A stretch of DNA of 64,000 bases from Bradyrhizobium sp. OK095 (GTDB taxonomy: Bacteria; Pseudomonadota; Alphaproteobacteria; Rhizobiales; Xanthobacteraceae): contig NZ_FOBX01000016.1 in the NCBI RefSeq assembly GCF_900109945.1, positions 108,998 through 172,997 of the forward strand, read 5' to 3'. The notes beneath the pieces are model-generated. The model searched no databases and was not told the DNA's origin. It worked only from the letters and a program-made list of their open reading frames with translations. Both the position numbers and the translations under genes were made by a program. Positions 1 through 8,330 of the stretch are shown in pieces. Every line of letters starts with the position of its first letter. Positions within the stretch are counted from its first letter, which is position 1.

Positions 1-396
1 AAGGACACCTATCTCGCCCCGGTCGATCCGAATTTCGGCGGCTGCGGCCGCGCGCTGACGGACGATACGGGCTATTATTATTTCCGCACCGTGAAGCCGG
101 GCCCTTATCCCTGGCGCAATTTCGTCAACAGCTGGCGCCCGGCCCACATCCACTTCTCGGTGTTCGGCTCGGGCTTTGCCCAGCGCCTGATCACGCAGAT
201 GTACTTTGAGGGCGATCCTCTGATTCCGGTCTGCCCGATCCTGACGACGATCCCGGACAAGGATGCGCTCGACCGCCTCGTGGCGCCGCTCGACCTCAAC
301 GCCTCGACACCATTCGACTCGCTCGCCTACCGCTTCGACATCGTCCTGCGCGGCCAGCGCTCCACCTATTTTGAAAATCGCACCGCGGGGAATTGA
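1..396 (+). CDS. pcaH: Protocatechuate 3,4-dioxygenase beta subunit, 5' end missing
   Basis: The beta (iron-binding) subunit of the intradiol dioxygenase that opens the ring of protocatechuate to 3-carboxy-cis,cis-muconate in the beta-ketoadipate pathway. Frame 1 is open from the first base, so the start lies upstream of the window; the GTG at 91 is an internal codon, not a start. Visible family signatures are YLAPVDPNFGG, KPGPYPW and RPAHIHF. By the known enzyme, the Tyr of PYPW and the two His of HIH are three of the four Fe(III) ligands; the spacing Tyr-13-His-2-His fits. The first Tyr ligand should lie in the missing part. The gene is followed after 3 bases by pcaG, as usual. Identity is very secure; only about 131 C-terminal residues are seen. 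Confidence 0.96.
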   Translation, partial: KDTYLAPVDPNFGGCGRALTDDTGYYYFRTVKPGPYPWRNFVNSWRPAHIHFSVFGSGFAQRLITQMYFEGDPLIPVCPILTTIPDKDALDRLVAPLDLNASTPFDSLAYRFDIVLRGQRSTYFENRTAGN

Positions 397-399
397 GCC

Positions 400-1026
400 A
401 TGCCGCAGCCGCTCGACTATCTCAAGGAAACCGCCTCGCAGACCGCTGGCCCCTACGTCCATATCGGGTTGATCCCGGCTATGGCCGGCTTCGACATTTT
501 CGAGAAGAACTTTTCCAACGTGCTGGTGACGCCGAACACGCAAGGCGAACGGGTCACGCTGGAAGGCAAGGTGATCGACGGCAGCGGTTCGCCGCTGCGC
601 GACGTGCTGCTCGAAATCTGGCAGGCCAATGCGGCCGGCCGCTACAACCATCCGGCGGACCGGTCGGCCGGCGCGCTGGAGCGAGATTTCCGCGGCTGGG
701 GCCGCGGGGGCTCGGATTTCGAAAGCGGCGTCGTCACGTTCGAGACCATCAAGCCCGGCGGCATGACCGACAAGACGGGGCGCAAATGCGCGCCGCACGT
801 CAATGTCTGGATCGTCGCGCGCGGCATCAATATCGGTCTCAACACGCGGCTCTATTTCTCGGATGAAGAGGCCGCCAACGCCGCCGATCCCGTACTCAAT
901 CTGGTCGAGCCGCCGGTACGCCGCAAGACGCTGATCGCCACGCGCGGCGAGCGCGGCGGCAAGGTCGTGTACTCCTTCACGATTAATTTGCAGGGGTCGG
1001 ACGAGACGGTGTTCTTCGACGTCTGA
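400..1026 (+). CDS. pcaG: Protocatechuate 3,4-dioxygenase alpha subunit
   Basis: A 208-residue alpha subunit, normal length, that pairs with PcaH in the cytoplasmic dioxygenase of protocatechuate catabolism. The N-terminal pattern AGPYVHIGL and the intradiol dioxygenase core GKVIDGSGSPLRDVLLEIWQ followed by NAAGRYNHP (roughly residues 50-85) are diagnostic; CAPHVNVWI near residue 130 corresponds to the beta-subunit HIH segment but lacks the iron ligands, as expected for an alpha chain. It starts 3 bases after pcaH stops and is surely co-transcribed with it. The next gene is convergent, so this ends the operon. Confidence 0.96.
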   Translation: MPQPLDYLKETASQTAGPYVHIGLIPAMAGFDIFEKNFSNVLVTPNTQGERVTLEGKVIDGSGSPLRDVLLEIWQANAAGRYNHPADRSAGALERDFRGWGRGGSDFESGVVTFETIKPGGMTDKTGRKCAPHVNVWIVARGINIGLNTRLYFSDEEAANAADPVLNLVEPPVRRKTLIATRGERGGKVVYSFTINLQGSDETVFFDV

Positions 1027-1029
1027 GGT

Positions 1030-1899
1030 CTACGTCTCATCGCCATGGAGCTGTGCGCGAAAGGCGCGCGGCGACAATCCCGTGGCCGCGGCGTAGACGC
1101 GGCTGAAATAAGCGGGGTCCTCGAAGCCGAGCGCGTAGGCAATCGTCGAGACCGGCAAATTGGTATAGACGAGGTTGCGCCGCGCCTCGCGGATCAGGCG
1201 GTTGAGGATCAAATGTGAGGCGGTGTCGCCGGTCGCCGCCCGCGTCACCCGGTTGAGATGGGTCGGCGTGATCGACAGCGCACCCGCGTAGTCCGCAACG
1301 CTCCAGCGTTTCAGATGGTGCTGCTCGATCAGTGCCTCGAAGCGGCGGAACAATCCGCTTTCCGCCGTGCCATTGCTACTGCTCTCGCTCGTGAGTGCGC
1401 GGGCGACCAGCCCGATCATGGCTGCCGACAGGGCGCGCAGCACATGCGCACGGCCGAAGTCGCGCGCGGCGTGTTCGGAAAAAATCTGCTTCATGGTGGC
1501 GCGGATCTGCGGCGTGCCGCGCACCACGGTTGATCGCGACAGGGCTGCGCGCAGGCCTTCAGCGGCAAGCAGTGCCTCGTCGAGAATCTCGGCGGCGATG
1601 GTCAGCACCCAGCCTTGGGTCTCGGGCACGAAGCGGAAGCCGTGGACGTGTCCGACCGGCACGTTGACGATCTGCATCGGCTTCAAGGGCACCACACGTC
1701 CGTCGAGCGTTGCCTCGCCGCCCCCGCGCTCGATCAGCAGCACCTGGTGCAGCCGGGCGTGCCGGTGCACGGCCAGCGTCCAGTCGTGCAGCACCGAGCG
1801 GGACGCAATCGTCTCGCAATGCACGACATCGGGCAGGTCGCCGGACTCGCCGAACAGATTGTAGACCCGGATTGCCGGGGCGGAGGCTGCGCTTCTCAT
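1030..1899 (-). CDS. AraC-family regulator, probable activator of pobA
   Basis: A 289-residue cupin-plus-AraC regulator. The N-terminal half holds a cupin-like effector domain (HRHARLHQVLLIERGGGEA, then VPVGHVHGFRF). The C-terminal 100 residues carry two helix-turn-helix units (WSVADYAGALSITPTHLNR and VSTIAYALGFEDPAYFSRVY) and end with GLSPRAFR. The open frame continues upstream to 1959, but the ATG at 1899 matches the usual family N-terminus. It is divergent from pobA with an 86-bp gap, the standard arrangement for AraC-type PobR/PobC activators that respond to 4-hydroxybenzoate. Effector and target are inferred from position. Confidence 0.85.
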   Translation of the reverse strand: MRSAASAPAIRVYNLFGESGDLPDVVHCETIASRSVLHDWTLAVHRHARLHQVLLIERGGGEATLDGRVVPLKPMQIVNVPVGHVHGFRFVPETQGWVLTIAAEILDEALLAAEGLRAALSRSTVVRGTPQIRATMKQIFSEHAARDFGRAHVLRALSAAMIGLVARALTSESSSNGTAESGLFRRFEALIEQHHLKRWSVADYAGALSITPTHLNRVTRAATGDTASHLILNRLIREARRNLVYTNLPVSTIAYALGFEDPAYFSRVYAAATGLSPRAFRAQLHGDET

Positions 1900-1985
1900 G
1901 TTCGAATAGTACAAGATAAAGGCAAAAGCCTCCATCGGTTTGCGGCTCTGGATCTGCAAAAAGCGCAGTGACGGGAGGACGCAAA
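1900..1985. promoter_or_regulatory. Divergent regulator/pobA promoter region
   Basis: The 86-bp gap between the AraC-type gene and pobA must hold the promoters of both and the regulator's binding site. A Shine-Dalgarno sequence, GGGAGG at about 1974-1979, lies just upstream of the pobA ATG. No operator could be assigned by eye. Confidence 0.5.
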
Positions 1986-3158
1986 ATGAAAGTTCAGGTC
2001 TGCATCATTGGCGGTGGGCCATCCGGGCTGCTGCTGTCCCAACTGCTGCACCTGAAAGGCATCGACACCATCGTGCTGGAGAAATACAGCCGCGATCACG
2101 TGTTGGCCCGTATCCGCGCCGGCGTGCTCGAGCACGGCTTTGCAAAACTGATGCGCGAGGCGCAATGCGGCGAGCGGATGGACCGTGAAGGCGAGATCCA
2201 CAACGGCTTCGAGATCGCCCATGAGGGCGTGCTCTCCCATATCGACCTGCACAAGCATTCCGGCGGCAATTCGGTGCTGGTCTACGGCCAGACCGAACTG
2301 ACGCGTGACCTCTACGAGGCGCGCGACCGCCTCGGCGGGAAGGTCGTGCACAACGCCGAGGACGTGACGCCGCATGATCTGGCGTCGGACTGCCCCTACG
2401 TGACTTACCGGACGAACGACGAGATCGTTCGCGTCGATTGCGACTACATCGTTGGCGCCGACGGTTTTCACGGTGTCAGCCGCAGATCGATTCCGAAGGA
2501 CGTGCTGCGCGAATACGAGAAGGTCTATCCGTTCGGCTGGTTAGGGGTGCTGTCGCGCACCAAGCCGGTGTCATCGGAGCTGATCTATGCCAGGCACGAG
2601 CGCGGCTTTGCGCTGTGTTCTCTGCGTTCGCAGGTGTTGAGCCGCTACTACATCCAGGTGCCGCTGACCGACAGGGTGGAGGACTGGAGCGATGACGCGT
2701 TCTGGACCGAACTGAAGCGCCGCCTGCCGGGCGAGGTCGCTGACCGCCTGATCACGGGCTCTTCGATCGAGAAGAGCATCGCGCCGCTGCGCAGCTTCGT
2801 CGCCGAGCCGATGAGCTATGGCCGCCTGTTCCTCGCCGGCGATGCCGCCCACATCGTGCCGCCGACCGGCGCACGCGGGCTGAACAGCGCGGCATCCGAC
2901 ATCTATTATCTCTATCACGCCATGCTCGCGCATTATCAGCGCGGCGATGATTCCGGGCTCAAAGGCTATTCCGTCAAGGCACTGGCGCGGATATGGAAAG
3001 CGCAGCGCTTTTCGTGGTGGATGACGATGCTGCTGCATCGGTTTCCTGACCGCTCCGAGTATGAAGACAGGCTTCAACAGACGGAGCTGGAATATCTGCT
3101 CTCGTCCGAGACGGCGCAGCGCCTGCTCGCGGAGAATTATGTGGGGTTGCCGTTTTAG
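1986..3158 (+). CDS. pobA: 4-hydroxybenzoate 3-monooxygenase
   Basis: A flavin monooxygenase that hydroxylates 4-hydroxybenzoate to protocatechuate with NADPH and O2, feeding the pcaGH reaction encoded next door. The 390-residue length fits the family. The N-terminal FAD motif GGGPSG (residues 9-14), the middle DG motif GADGFHGVSRR near 157 and the second FAD motif LAGDAAHIVPPTGARGLN near 283 are all present. An in-frame ATG at 1968 exists, but the ATG at 1986 has the good ribosome site GGGAGG and the normal family start (MKVQVCIIGGG). It is transcribed away from the AraC-type regulator and converges with the adenylate cyclase gene. Confidence 0.96.
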   Translation: MKVQVCIIGGGPSGLLLSQLLHLKGIDTIVLEKYSRDHVLARIRAGVLEHGFAKLMREAQCGERMDREGEIHNGFEIAHEGVLSHIDLHKHSGGNSVLVYGQTELTRDLYEARDRLGGKVVHNAEDVTPHDLASDCPYVTYRTNDEIVRVDCDYIVGADGFHGVSRRSIPKDVLREYEKVYPFGWLGVLSRTKPVSSELIYARHERGFALCSLRSQVLSRYYIQVPLTDRVEDWSDDAFWTELKRRLPGEVADRLITGSSIEKSIAPLRSFVAEPMSYGRLFLAGDAAHIVPPTGARGLNSAASDIYYLYHAMLAHYQRGDDSGLKGYSVKALARIWKAQRFSWWMTMLLHRFPDRSEYEDRLQQTELEYLLSSETAQRLLAENYVGLPF

Positions 3159-3188
3159 CTGGGAGAGGGGAAACTGGTGCTCCCGGCT
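3157..3188. terminator. Possible bidirectional terminator between convergent genes
   Basis: AGCTGGGAG (3157-3165) and CTCCCGGCT (3180-3188) can pair over nine bases with one G-U pair and a 14-base loop, between the stops of pobA and the cyclase gene. There is no T-run, so it is a weak call. Confidence 0.3.
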
Positions 3189-5337
3189 ACTTCCCTTCGA
3201 GCGTGTTGACCGGCGTCCACTCCGGCGACGGTGGATTAGCGGCGAGAGCTTTCGCGCGCTTCGCGAACATTGATGACGCAGGATCAATCTTCGCTATCCC
3301 GTCGAACGCATCAGCCGCCTTGGCGAATTCGCGTGCGCGCCAGTAGGCCAGTCCCACCGCATACGCTGCGGCGACCTTTGTCTGCTCAGTACTTCCCGCG
3401 CTCTTGTCGGCCAGCGGCTCGAACACCTTGATCGCCTCGCAGCGGCCCATCACCCTGATCGCATCGAGCTCGCGCCAGGCAAAAGTGCCGCCGCTCTGCG
3501 CCATGGTCGTCTCCGACGCCATGATCGCGGTGCCGTAATATTTGTTGGCGCCTTCCAGCCGCGAGGCGACGTTCACGGTGTCGCTCATCACGGTGTAGTT
3601 GAAGCGGCGGCGCGAGCCGATATTGCCGACCACGGCTTCGCCGCTGTTGAGCCCGATGCGGTGCGATAGGCCGCGGCCGGCGAACGCGGCGCTGCTCGCA
3701 TTGAGCTCTGCGAGCTTCTCGTGGCACTTCAGCGCGGCATGGACGGCGTTGCGCGCGTGGGCGGGATCGTCGGCCGGTGCGCCGAACATGGCGACGATGG
3801 AATCGCCGATATATTTGTCGATATAGCCGCCATGGCTTTCGATGATGTCGGTCATCGCCGAGAGATATTCGTTCATCAGCGTGACCAGCTCGCCCGGTGT
3901 CATCGTCTCGGCAATGGAGGAAAAGCCGCTGAGATCGGAAAAGAACATGGTGACGTTGCGCATCTCGCCGCCGAGCGCCGGCATCTTGCCGGAGGCGACC
4001 ATGGTGTTGATGACTTCGGGCGCGAGATAGAAGGCGAAGCTCCTGCGCAGGAAGCGCTCGTCGCGATCGGCCAGCACAAAGCGGTAGCCGATCATCATCG
4101 CGAGTGCTGCGAGGCTCGCGAGCGCGGGTTCGGTGAGCGGCAGCGCCAAGGCATGAACGAACGCGGCGACGGCCACGGCCGTGTAAATAGCCGTAAGGCC
4201 GAGCCAGGTGATCATCGCGCCGCCCGGCGCGAGCATGCAGGCTGCGAAGGCGATGACGGCGGCAAACGCGACAGTGAGAATGGTCCGTATGGGAAACCCG
4301 AGCTCGGTCACGGCGTCGTGCTCGATCAGGTTTCGCACGACGGTGGCATGCACGAACACGCCTGCGACGTCGCTACGCGCCTTCTGTACGCGGCTTATCG
4401 GCGCGGGCAGGGCGCATCGCGCAGCGGGCGTTCCGTCATATCCGCCGGACAGTCGCATCGAGGTCAGCTTGCGGTCCTCGAAGTTGAGGATGGTACCGAG
4501 CAGCACGACCTTGCCGTCGAAGGCGCGACGGAAGAAATCGCTGTCGCCCTTTTCGAGGCAGGCCCGCAGGTCGGCGAAAGAATAGGTCGGGATGTCGCGG
4601 CCCATGCCACGGTAGTTGAGCGTCAGCGTGTTCGGCACTGCGCTTGGGATGGCGTAGCCGGACAATATCGTTGCGCCAGACGGCGCGGTCTGCGGCGCTG
4701 CACCGAGTGCGTGCACAGCCAGCTCGACGCCCATGGCGGGCACCTGTTTGTCGCCGATGGAAAAGCTCAGAGGCATCCGCCGGATCACGTCGTCGGTGTC
4801 GGTGTGAACGTTGAGGGCGCGGACATTGTTTCTCACCGCAAGTCGCTGTGCGGGGTAAGGCACATCCGGATGGTCATTGCTGAGGATCTCGCCGAGCACC
4901 AGCTTGCCGTTGTCGGAAAGCTTCCGCAGTGCGATCAGATAGTCCCGGTCAAAGCCCTTCATGCGGGCGCCGATCGGCCCGTCTCCAAAGGAAATCTCCG
5001 ATTGCTCGATCGAGCTTGGAAATATGACGTCGAAGCCGATCACCTTGGCGCCGCCGTCGGCGATGCTGGTGAGCACCCGGCCGATCTCGCGCGTCCAGGT
5101 CTGTGTCGGCGATCCCTTGAACGGCGGTGTGTCGTAGGTCTCTCCGTCGATCGCGACGACGACGACCGGTGATGTCGAGGGATCGCGGCTGTCGCCGATG
5201 ATCGTGCCGCGTATCGCCGTGAGGATGTCAAGCGAGAGACCTTGCAGGCTCTGAAGCGGCGGAGACGTGAAGACCGCGCCCGCGAGGAGCGCGATCAGGA
5301 TCGCCGCAACGAAGTCCCGCCCACCGATCCGCCGCAT
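3187..5337 (-). CDS. CHASE2-domain class III adenylate cyclase
   Basis: A 716-residue membrane cyclase that should make cAMP in response to an extracytoplasmic signal. Order: transmembrane helix at about 8-27, periplasmic CHASE2 domain at about 30-335, three membrane helices between 350 and 425, a class III catalytic domain at about 455-630, and a TPR-like helical tail (AYWRAREFAKAADAF). Metal-binding Asp468 (FFSDLSGF) and Asp512 (KYIGDSIVAMFG) are present. Lys508 and Asp586-Thr587 (MSDTVNVASRLE) are the adenine-selecting pattern, and Asn589 and Arg593 of that motif are kept, so it is predicted active and ATP-specific. It lies 18 bases downstream of a FecR-like gene and is probably co-transcribed with it. 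Confidence 0.92.
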   Translation of the reverse strand: MRRIGGRDFVAAILIALLAGAVFTSPPLQSLQGLSLDILTAIRGTIIGDSRDPSTSPVVVVAIDGETYDTPPFKGSPTQTWTREIGRVLTSIADGGAKVIGFDVIFPSSIEQSEISFGDGPIGARMKGFDRDYLIALRKLSDNGKLVLGEILSNDHPDVPYPAQRLAVRNNVRALNVHTDTDDVIRRMPLSFSIGDKQVPAMGVELAVHALGAAPQTAPSGATILSGYAIPSAVPNTLTLNYRGMGRDIPTYSFADLRACLEKGDSDFFRRAFDGKVVLLGTILNFEDRKLTSMRLSGGYDGTPAARCALPAPISRVQKARSDVAGVFVHATVVRNLIEHDAVTELGFPIRTILTVAFAAVIAFAACMLAPGGAMITWLGLTAIYTAVAVAAFVHALALPLTEPALASLAALAMMIGYRFVLADRDERFLRRSFAFYLAPEVINTMVASGKMPALGGEMRNVTMFFSDLSGFSSIAETMTPGELVTLMNEYLSAMTDIIESHGGYIDKYIGDSIVAMFGAPADDPAHARNAVHAALKCHEKLAELNASSAAFAGRGLSHRIGLNSGEAVVGNIGSRRRFNYTVMSDTVNVASRLEGANKYYGTAIMASETTMAQSGGTFAWRELDAIRVMGRCEAIKVFEPLADKSAGSTEQTKVAAAYAVGLAYWRAREFAKAADAFDGIAKIDPASSMFAKRAKALAANPPSPEWTPVNTLEGK

Positions 5338-5355
5338 CGCCTGTCGCTAGGCCGC

Positions 5356-6024
5356 CTATTCGAGCCGCAGCAGGCGGCCGACGATCGGCGTCGGCGATGA
5401 CGTGGCGCTGGCGTCGACCTGGAAGGCGTACCGCTTGGTGCCGAGAATGGCGAGATAGCTGCCGCCCGGGGTCAGCGACTTCCCGGCCTTGGCAAAGTCA
5501 TAGAACTTGCCGCCGACCATGATCTCATTCTTGAGCGGCACGCTGATGCTGGGTTCCTTGCCGTCGGTGCGTTCGATCACCAGCGTGCTGCCGCTCTTGG
5601 CCTGCACCAGCGGCGCAACGCCGTAGATCGTGGGTAGCTTTGACTGCGCGCCCTTCGCATCGGATCGCATGGTGCGGAAGGTGGTCGCCGCGCTCTGGTT
5701 CGCCTCGCGCTCGGAGAGCTGCGCCGCATTGGTGTCGCAGGGCACCTTGTCCCGCTTCACGTCGCCGAGCTGCACGGTGCTCTGCTCGGCGCCGACCAGA
5801 ACGACGCCTTCGCTGATGGTCTCGCGCACGCAGGATTTGAGATAGCTGAGCGTCACGCTCGCCTTCGGGCCGAGCTTGATGATCTTGCCCGGCGCCACAT
5901 AGTCCATGAACGCGATGCCGTCGACCTTACCTTGGACGTCCTCGACGATCGCGGCCGGGGTCTCCGCCAAAGCGGGGGCTGCAAGACAGAACGCGCCGAC
6001 AACGGCGCCGATCAGGCTCTTCAT
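5356..6024 (-). CDS. Exported FecR-like protein next to the cyclase
   Basis: About 222 residues with an N-terminal signal peptide (MKSLIGAVVGAFCLAAPALA). The mature part starts with a small beta-rich module (VEDVQGKVDGIAFMDYVAPG ... KLGPKASVTLSYL) that resembles the FecR periplasmic domain often linked to CHASE2 cyclases. Two cysteines (near 67 and 95) could form a disulfide. The C-terminal half has no recognised domain. An alternative start 12 bases upstream (6036) gives MSIPMKSL; neither start has a strong ribosome site. Being immediately upstream of the CHASE2 cyclase on the same strand, it may serve as its periplasmic partner; that is inference from context. Confidence 0.72.
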   Translation of the reverse strand: MKSLIGAVVGAFCLAAPALAETPAAIVEDVQGKVDGIAFMDYVAPGKIIKLGPKASVTLSYLKSCVRETISEGVVLVGAEQSTVQLGDVKRDKVPCDTNAAQLSEREANQSAATTFRTMRSDAKGAQSKLPTIYGVAPLVQAKSGSTLVIERTDGKEPSISVPLKNEIMVGGKFYDFAKAGKSLTPGGSYLAILGTKRYAFQVDASATSSPTPIVGRLLRLE

Positions 6025-6214
6025 GGGAATACTCATCCAGTTCGATCGATGTTTTGCCGGTCCCCGTCCTGGTTCGGTGTTTAGCAGCCGCGCGCCCAGG
6101 CAAGTGTGACCAGAATCACTCTTTTAGATATTGGTGCCACTTTAGCAGCAACGGGTTCAAACCGGCGACCGGAGAAAACGGAGCCGCGGCAAGCTCTTGC
6201 CCGGATTGATCAGG

Positions 6215-7354
6215 TCAGTCGGCCGGAACGGCCTCGGGCGCGGGAGCCTCGACCGGACGGTTCTCGGCCGCACACTCCATAATAGGAGCTCGTGGAGCCT
6301 CGGTCTTCTGGAATGGCGTCGCCTGCTGTCCGGCGGCGATCTCCACGACCTCGTCCCAGCGCGACAAGAAAGCTTCGACGCAGGCCGGATCGAACTGCCG
6401 GCCCTGGTTCTCGACCAGATAGCTGCGCGCGACGTCCAGCGGCATCGGCTCTTTATATGGCCGCCGCGTCGTCAGGGCGTCGAAGACGTCGGCAACCGCG
6501 ACCACGCGCGCGGCAACCGGGATCTCGTCTGCCTTGAGGCCATCAGGATAGCCCGCGCCGTCCCAACGCTCGTGGTGGCCTGCGGCAATTTGCGCACCGA
6601 GCTGGATCAGCTCGCAGCTGGAGTCCGCCAGGATTTTCTCGCCGATCGTGGCGTGGGTGCGGATCACCGCCATCTCATCGTCGGTCAGCTTGCCGGGCTT
6701 GAGCAGGATCTTGTCGGGGATAGCGACCTTGCCGACGTCGTGCAGGGGGGCGGCGAGATAGATGTCGCGGCAGAGCCGGGGCGGCAGGCCGAGCTGCTCG
6801 GCGATGATGCGGCTGTAGCGGGCGACCCGCAGCGTGTGCTCGCCGGTGTCGTTGTCGCGGTACTCGACTGCGAGCGCGAGCCGCAGGATGATCTCTTCCT
6901 CGCGCTCGCCGAGCTTTTGGGTCGCGGCGGCGACGGCGCTCGCCAGATCCGCGGCGCGGTCGTTCTGCTTGCGTACGGCTGCACCGAGGTGCACCAGATT
7001 ACGCAGGCGCACCGTCATCTCGACGCTTTGTGGCTGTTTCGGTAAGAAATCGGTTGCACCAGCCTGCAGCGCTTCCATCTTGACGTCGTCGGTCTGTCGC
7101 GACGTGATCATCGCGATTGGGGTATCGGCGCAGCCGGGCAGGGCGCGGAAGGCGCGGATGAAGCTGATGCCGTCCATATGCGGCATCTCGTAGTCGACCA
7201 GCACGAGGTCGAACACGCGCTCGCGTGCGCAGGCCAGCGCCTCGACGGGATCGAGGAAGGTCGTGGCCTCGACCAGACCTTCGGCTTCGATATGTCGTTT
7301 CAGGAAATTGAGGACAGAGCGGCTGTCGTCAACCAGAAGCGCTTGGGTCAGCAT
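6215..7354 (-). CDS. Response regulator with HD-GYP c-di-GMP phosphodiesterase domain
   Basis: A 379-residue RpfG-type protein. The receiver domain (1-120) has phosphoacceptor Asp54 (LVDYEMPHMDG) and acidic Asp9-Asp10. A coiled-coil linker (125-155) joins it to an HD-GYP domain with His173, the HD pair His205-Asp206 (HDVGK), His260-His261 and GAGYP at 266-270. These ligands and the GYP signature are complete, so hydrolysis of cyclic di-GMP is predicted. A proline/alanine-rich tail of about 35 residues follows. It is divergent from the chemotaxis cluster, which suggests that c-di-GMP turnover is set by the same phosphorelay or regulated together; no cognate hybrid kinase is adjacent. Confidence 0.93.
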   Translation of the reverse strand: MLTQALLVDDSRSVLNFLKRHIEAEGLVEATTFLDPVEALACARERVFDLVLVDYEMPHMDGISFIRAFRALPGCADTPIAMITSRQTDDVKMEALQAGATDFLPKQPQSVEMTVRLRNLVHLGAAVRKQNDRAADLASAVAAATQKLGEREEEIILRLALAVEYRDNDTGEHTLRVARYSRIIAEQLGLPPRLCRDIYLAAPLHDVGKVAIPDKILLKPGKLTDDEMAVIRTHATIGEKILADSSCELIQLGAQIAAGHHERWDGAGYPDGLKADEIPVAARVVAVADVFDALTTRRPYKEPMPLDVARSYLVENQGRQFDPACVEAFLSRWDEVVEIAAGQQATPFQKTEAPRAPIMECAAENRPVEAPAPEAVPAD

Positions 7355-7641
7355 CGGCGGCCGGTCTCGTTCGGATGGCGAGGCATGACCTCAACGAATA
7401 GCCTTTACGATTTAACGTGGAGCAAACGTTTGGGCCGTCGCAAACTGCCTCGAGACTGCGCGTGGCGCATGAGAATTGAGCGGGCCATGCACGTCTGCAT
7501 GCATGCGCGAAGTTCTTCGATATGTGACCCGTAGTTGTACGGTGATGCCCATTAGGGGTTTGCACACTCTCCGTCCCGAATAGTCGTCGCGCGGGATTCG
7601 CGCCATACGTGCAACGAGTCCCGAGGAAATTTGGGGGACGA
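7355..7641. promoter_or_regulatory. Divergent promoter region of HD-GYP gene and che cluster
   Basis: A 287-bp gap between divergent genes that must carry both promoters. It contains short direct repeats of GCATGC near 7485-7505 and a clear ribosome site (GGGGGA, about 7633) before the STAS gene. No sigma-factor motif could be assigned with confidence. Confidence 0.45.
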
Positions 7642-7965
7642 ATGTCGTCTGATGCTACGGAGCCGAAGTGGTCCCTACGGCTGCCTGCGGATTGCAGCAT
7701 CGCTGCGATCCGCAATGTCTATGATCTGATCCGCGAAGCTTTCAGCCGGCAGGACCGGCTCGAGATCGATTGTTCGAGCGTCGACAAGGCCGACGTGACG
7801 TCGATCCAGCTTCTGCTGTCGACCGCCAGGACGGGCGAGGCCCAGGGCCGCCCGGTGGTGCTCACATCATTCTCTCAGTCACTGCGCAACACGCTTCGCC
7901 GCGCCGGCTTCGCCAGCGAGGCGATGATCGATCAGCATTTCCCGCAAAAGAAAGATGGCACCTAA
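7642..7965 (+). CDS. STAS-domain protein heading the chemotaxis operon
   Basis: A 107-residue single STAS domain, as found in anti-sigma-factor antagonists and in some chemotaxis clusters. The core runs from WSLRLPADCSIAAIRNVYDL through RLEIDCSSVDKADVTSIQLLL to the C-terminal helix LRNTLRRAGF. The site of the usual phosphorylatable DSSG motif reads DVTSIQ, so a Thr or Ser could be modified, but this is unsure. The open frame begins at 7609; the ATG at 7642 is preferred because GGGGGA lies just upstream. Its stop overlaps the cheY start (TAATG), so the two are translationally coupled. Confidence 0.85.
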   Translation: MSSDATEPKWSLRLPADCSIAAIRNVYDLIREAFSRQDRLEIDCSSVDKADVTSIQLLLSTARTGEAQGRPVVLTSFSQSLRNTLRRAGFASEAMIDQHFPQKKDGT

Positions 7966-8330
7966 TGGCCACGATTCTCACGGTCGACGATTCCCCCAGC
8001 ATTCGGCAGATGATCAAGGTCGTGCTCGAGCCGGCCGGTCACAACGTGATCGAGGCCGGCGACGGCGCGCAAGGGCTCGCGAAGGCGCAGGCCGGCAAGC
8101 TCGACCTCGTCATCACCGATCTTAATATGCCTGTCATGAACGGGCTGGAGCTGATCCGGGCACTGCGCAAGCTGCCGAGCGCGGTCGGCATGCCCATCGT
8201 GTTCCTGACCACCGAATCCAACGACACGGTGAAGCAGGAAGCCAAGAGCGCGGGCGCCACCGGCTGGATCACCAAGCCGTTCAAGCCCGAGCAGTTGCTC
8301 GCCGTCGTCGGCAAGCTGGTGCGTGCATGA
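7965..8330 (+). CDS. cheY: Chemotaxis response regulator CheY
   Basis: A 121-residue single receiver domain that takes phosphate from CheA and acts on the flagellar motor or as a phosphate sink. Asp8-Asp9 bind Mg2+, Asp52 (ITDLNMPVMNG) is the phosphoacceptor, Thr82/Thr83 and Lys104 (WITKPFKPEQL) complete the site. The ATG overlaps the stop of the STAS gene (TAATG) and its own stop overlaps the cheA start (ATGA), showing tight coupling. No output domain is present. It is the only stand-alone CheY in the window. Confidence 0.95.
   Translation: MATILTVDDSPSIRQMIKVVLEPAGHNVIEAGDGAQGLAKAQAGKLDLVITDLNMPVMNGLELIRALRKLPSAVGMPIVFLTTESNDTVKQEAKSAGATGWITKPFKPEQLLAVVGKLVRA

Noticed and set aside
3721..5172. 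Long plus-strand open frame of 483 codons
   Set aside because: It is antisense to the CHASE2 cyclase, His/Arg/Gly-rich and without domains; high-GC codon bias commonly opens the opposite strand.
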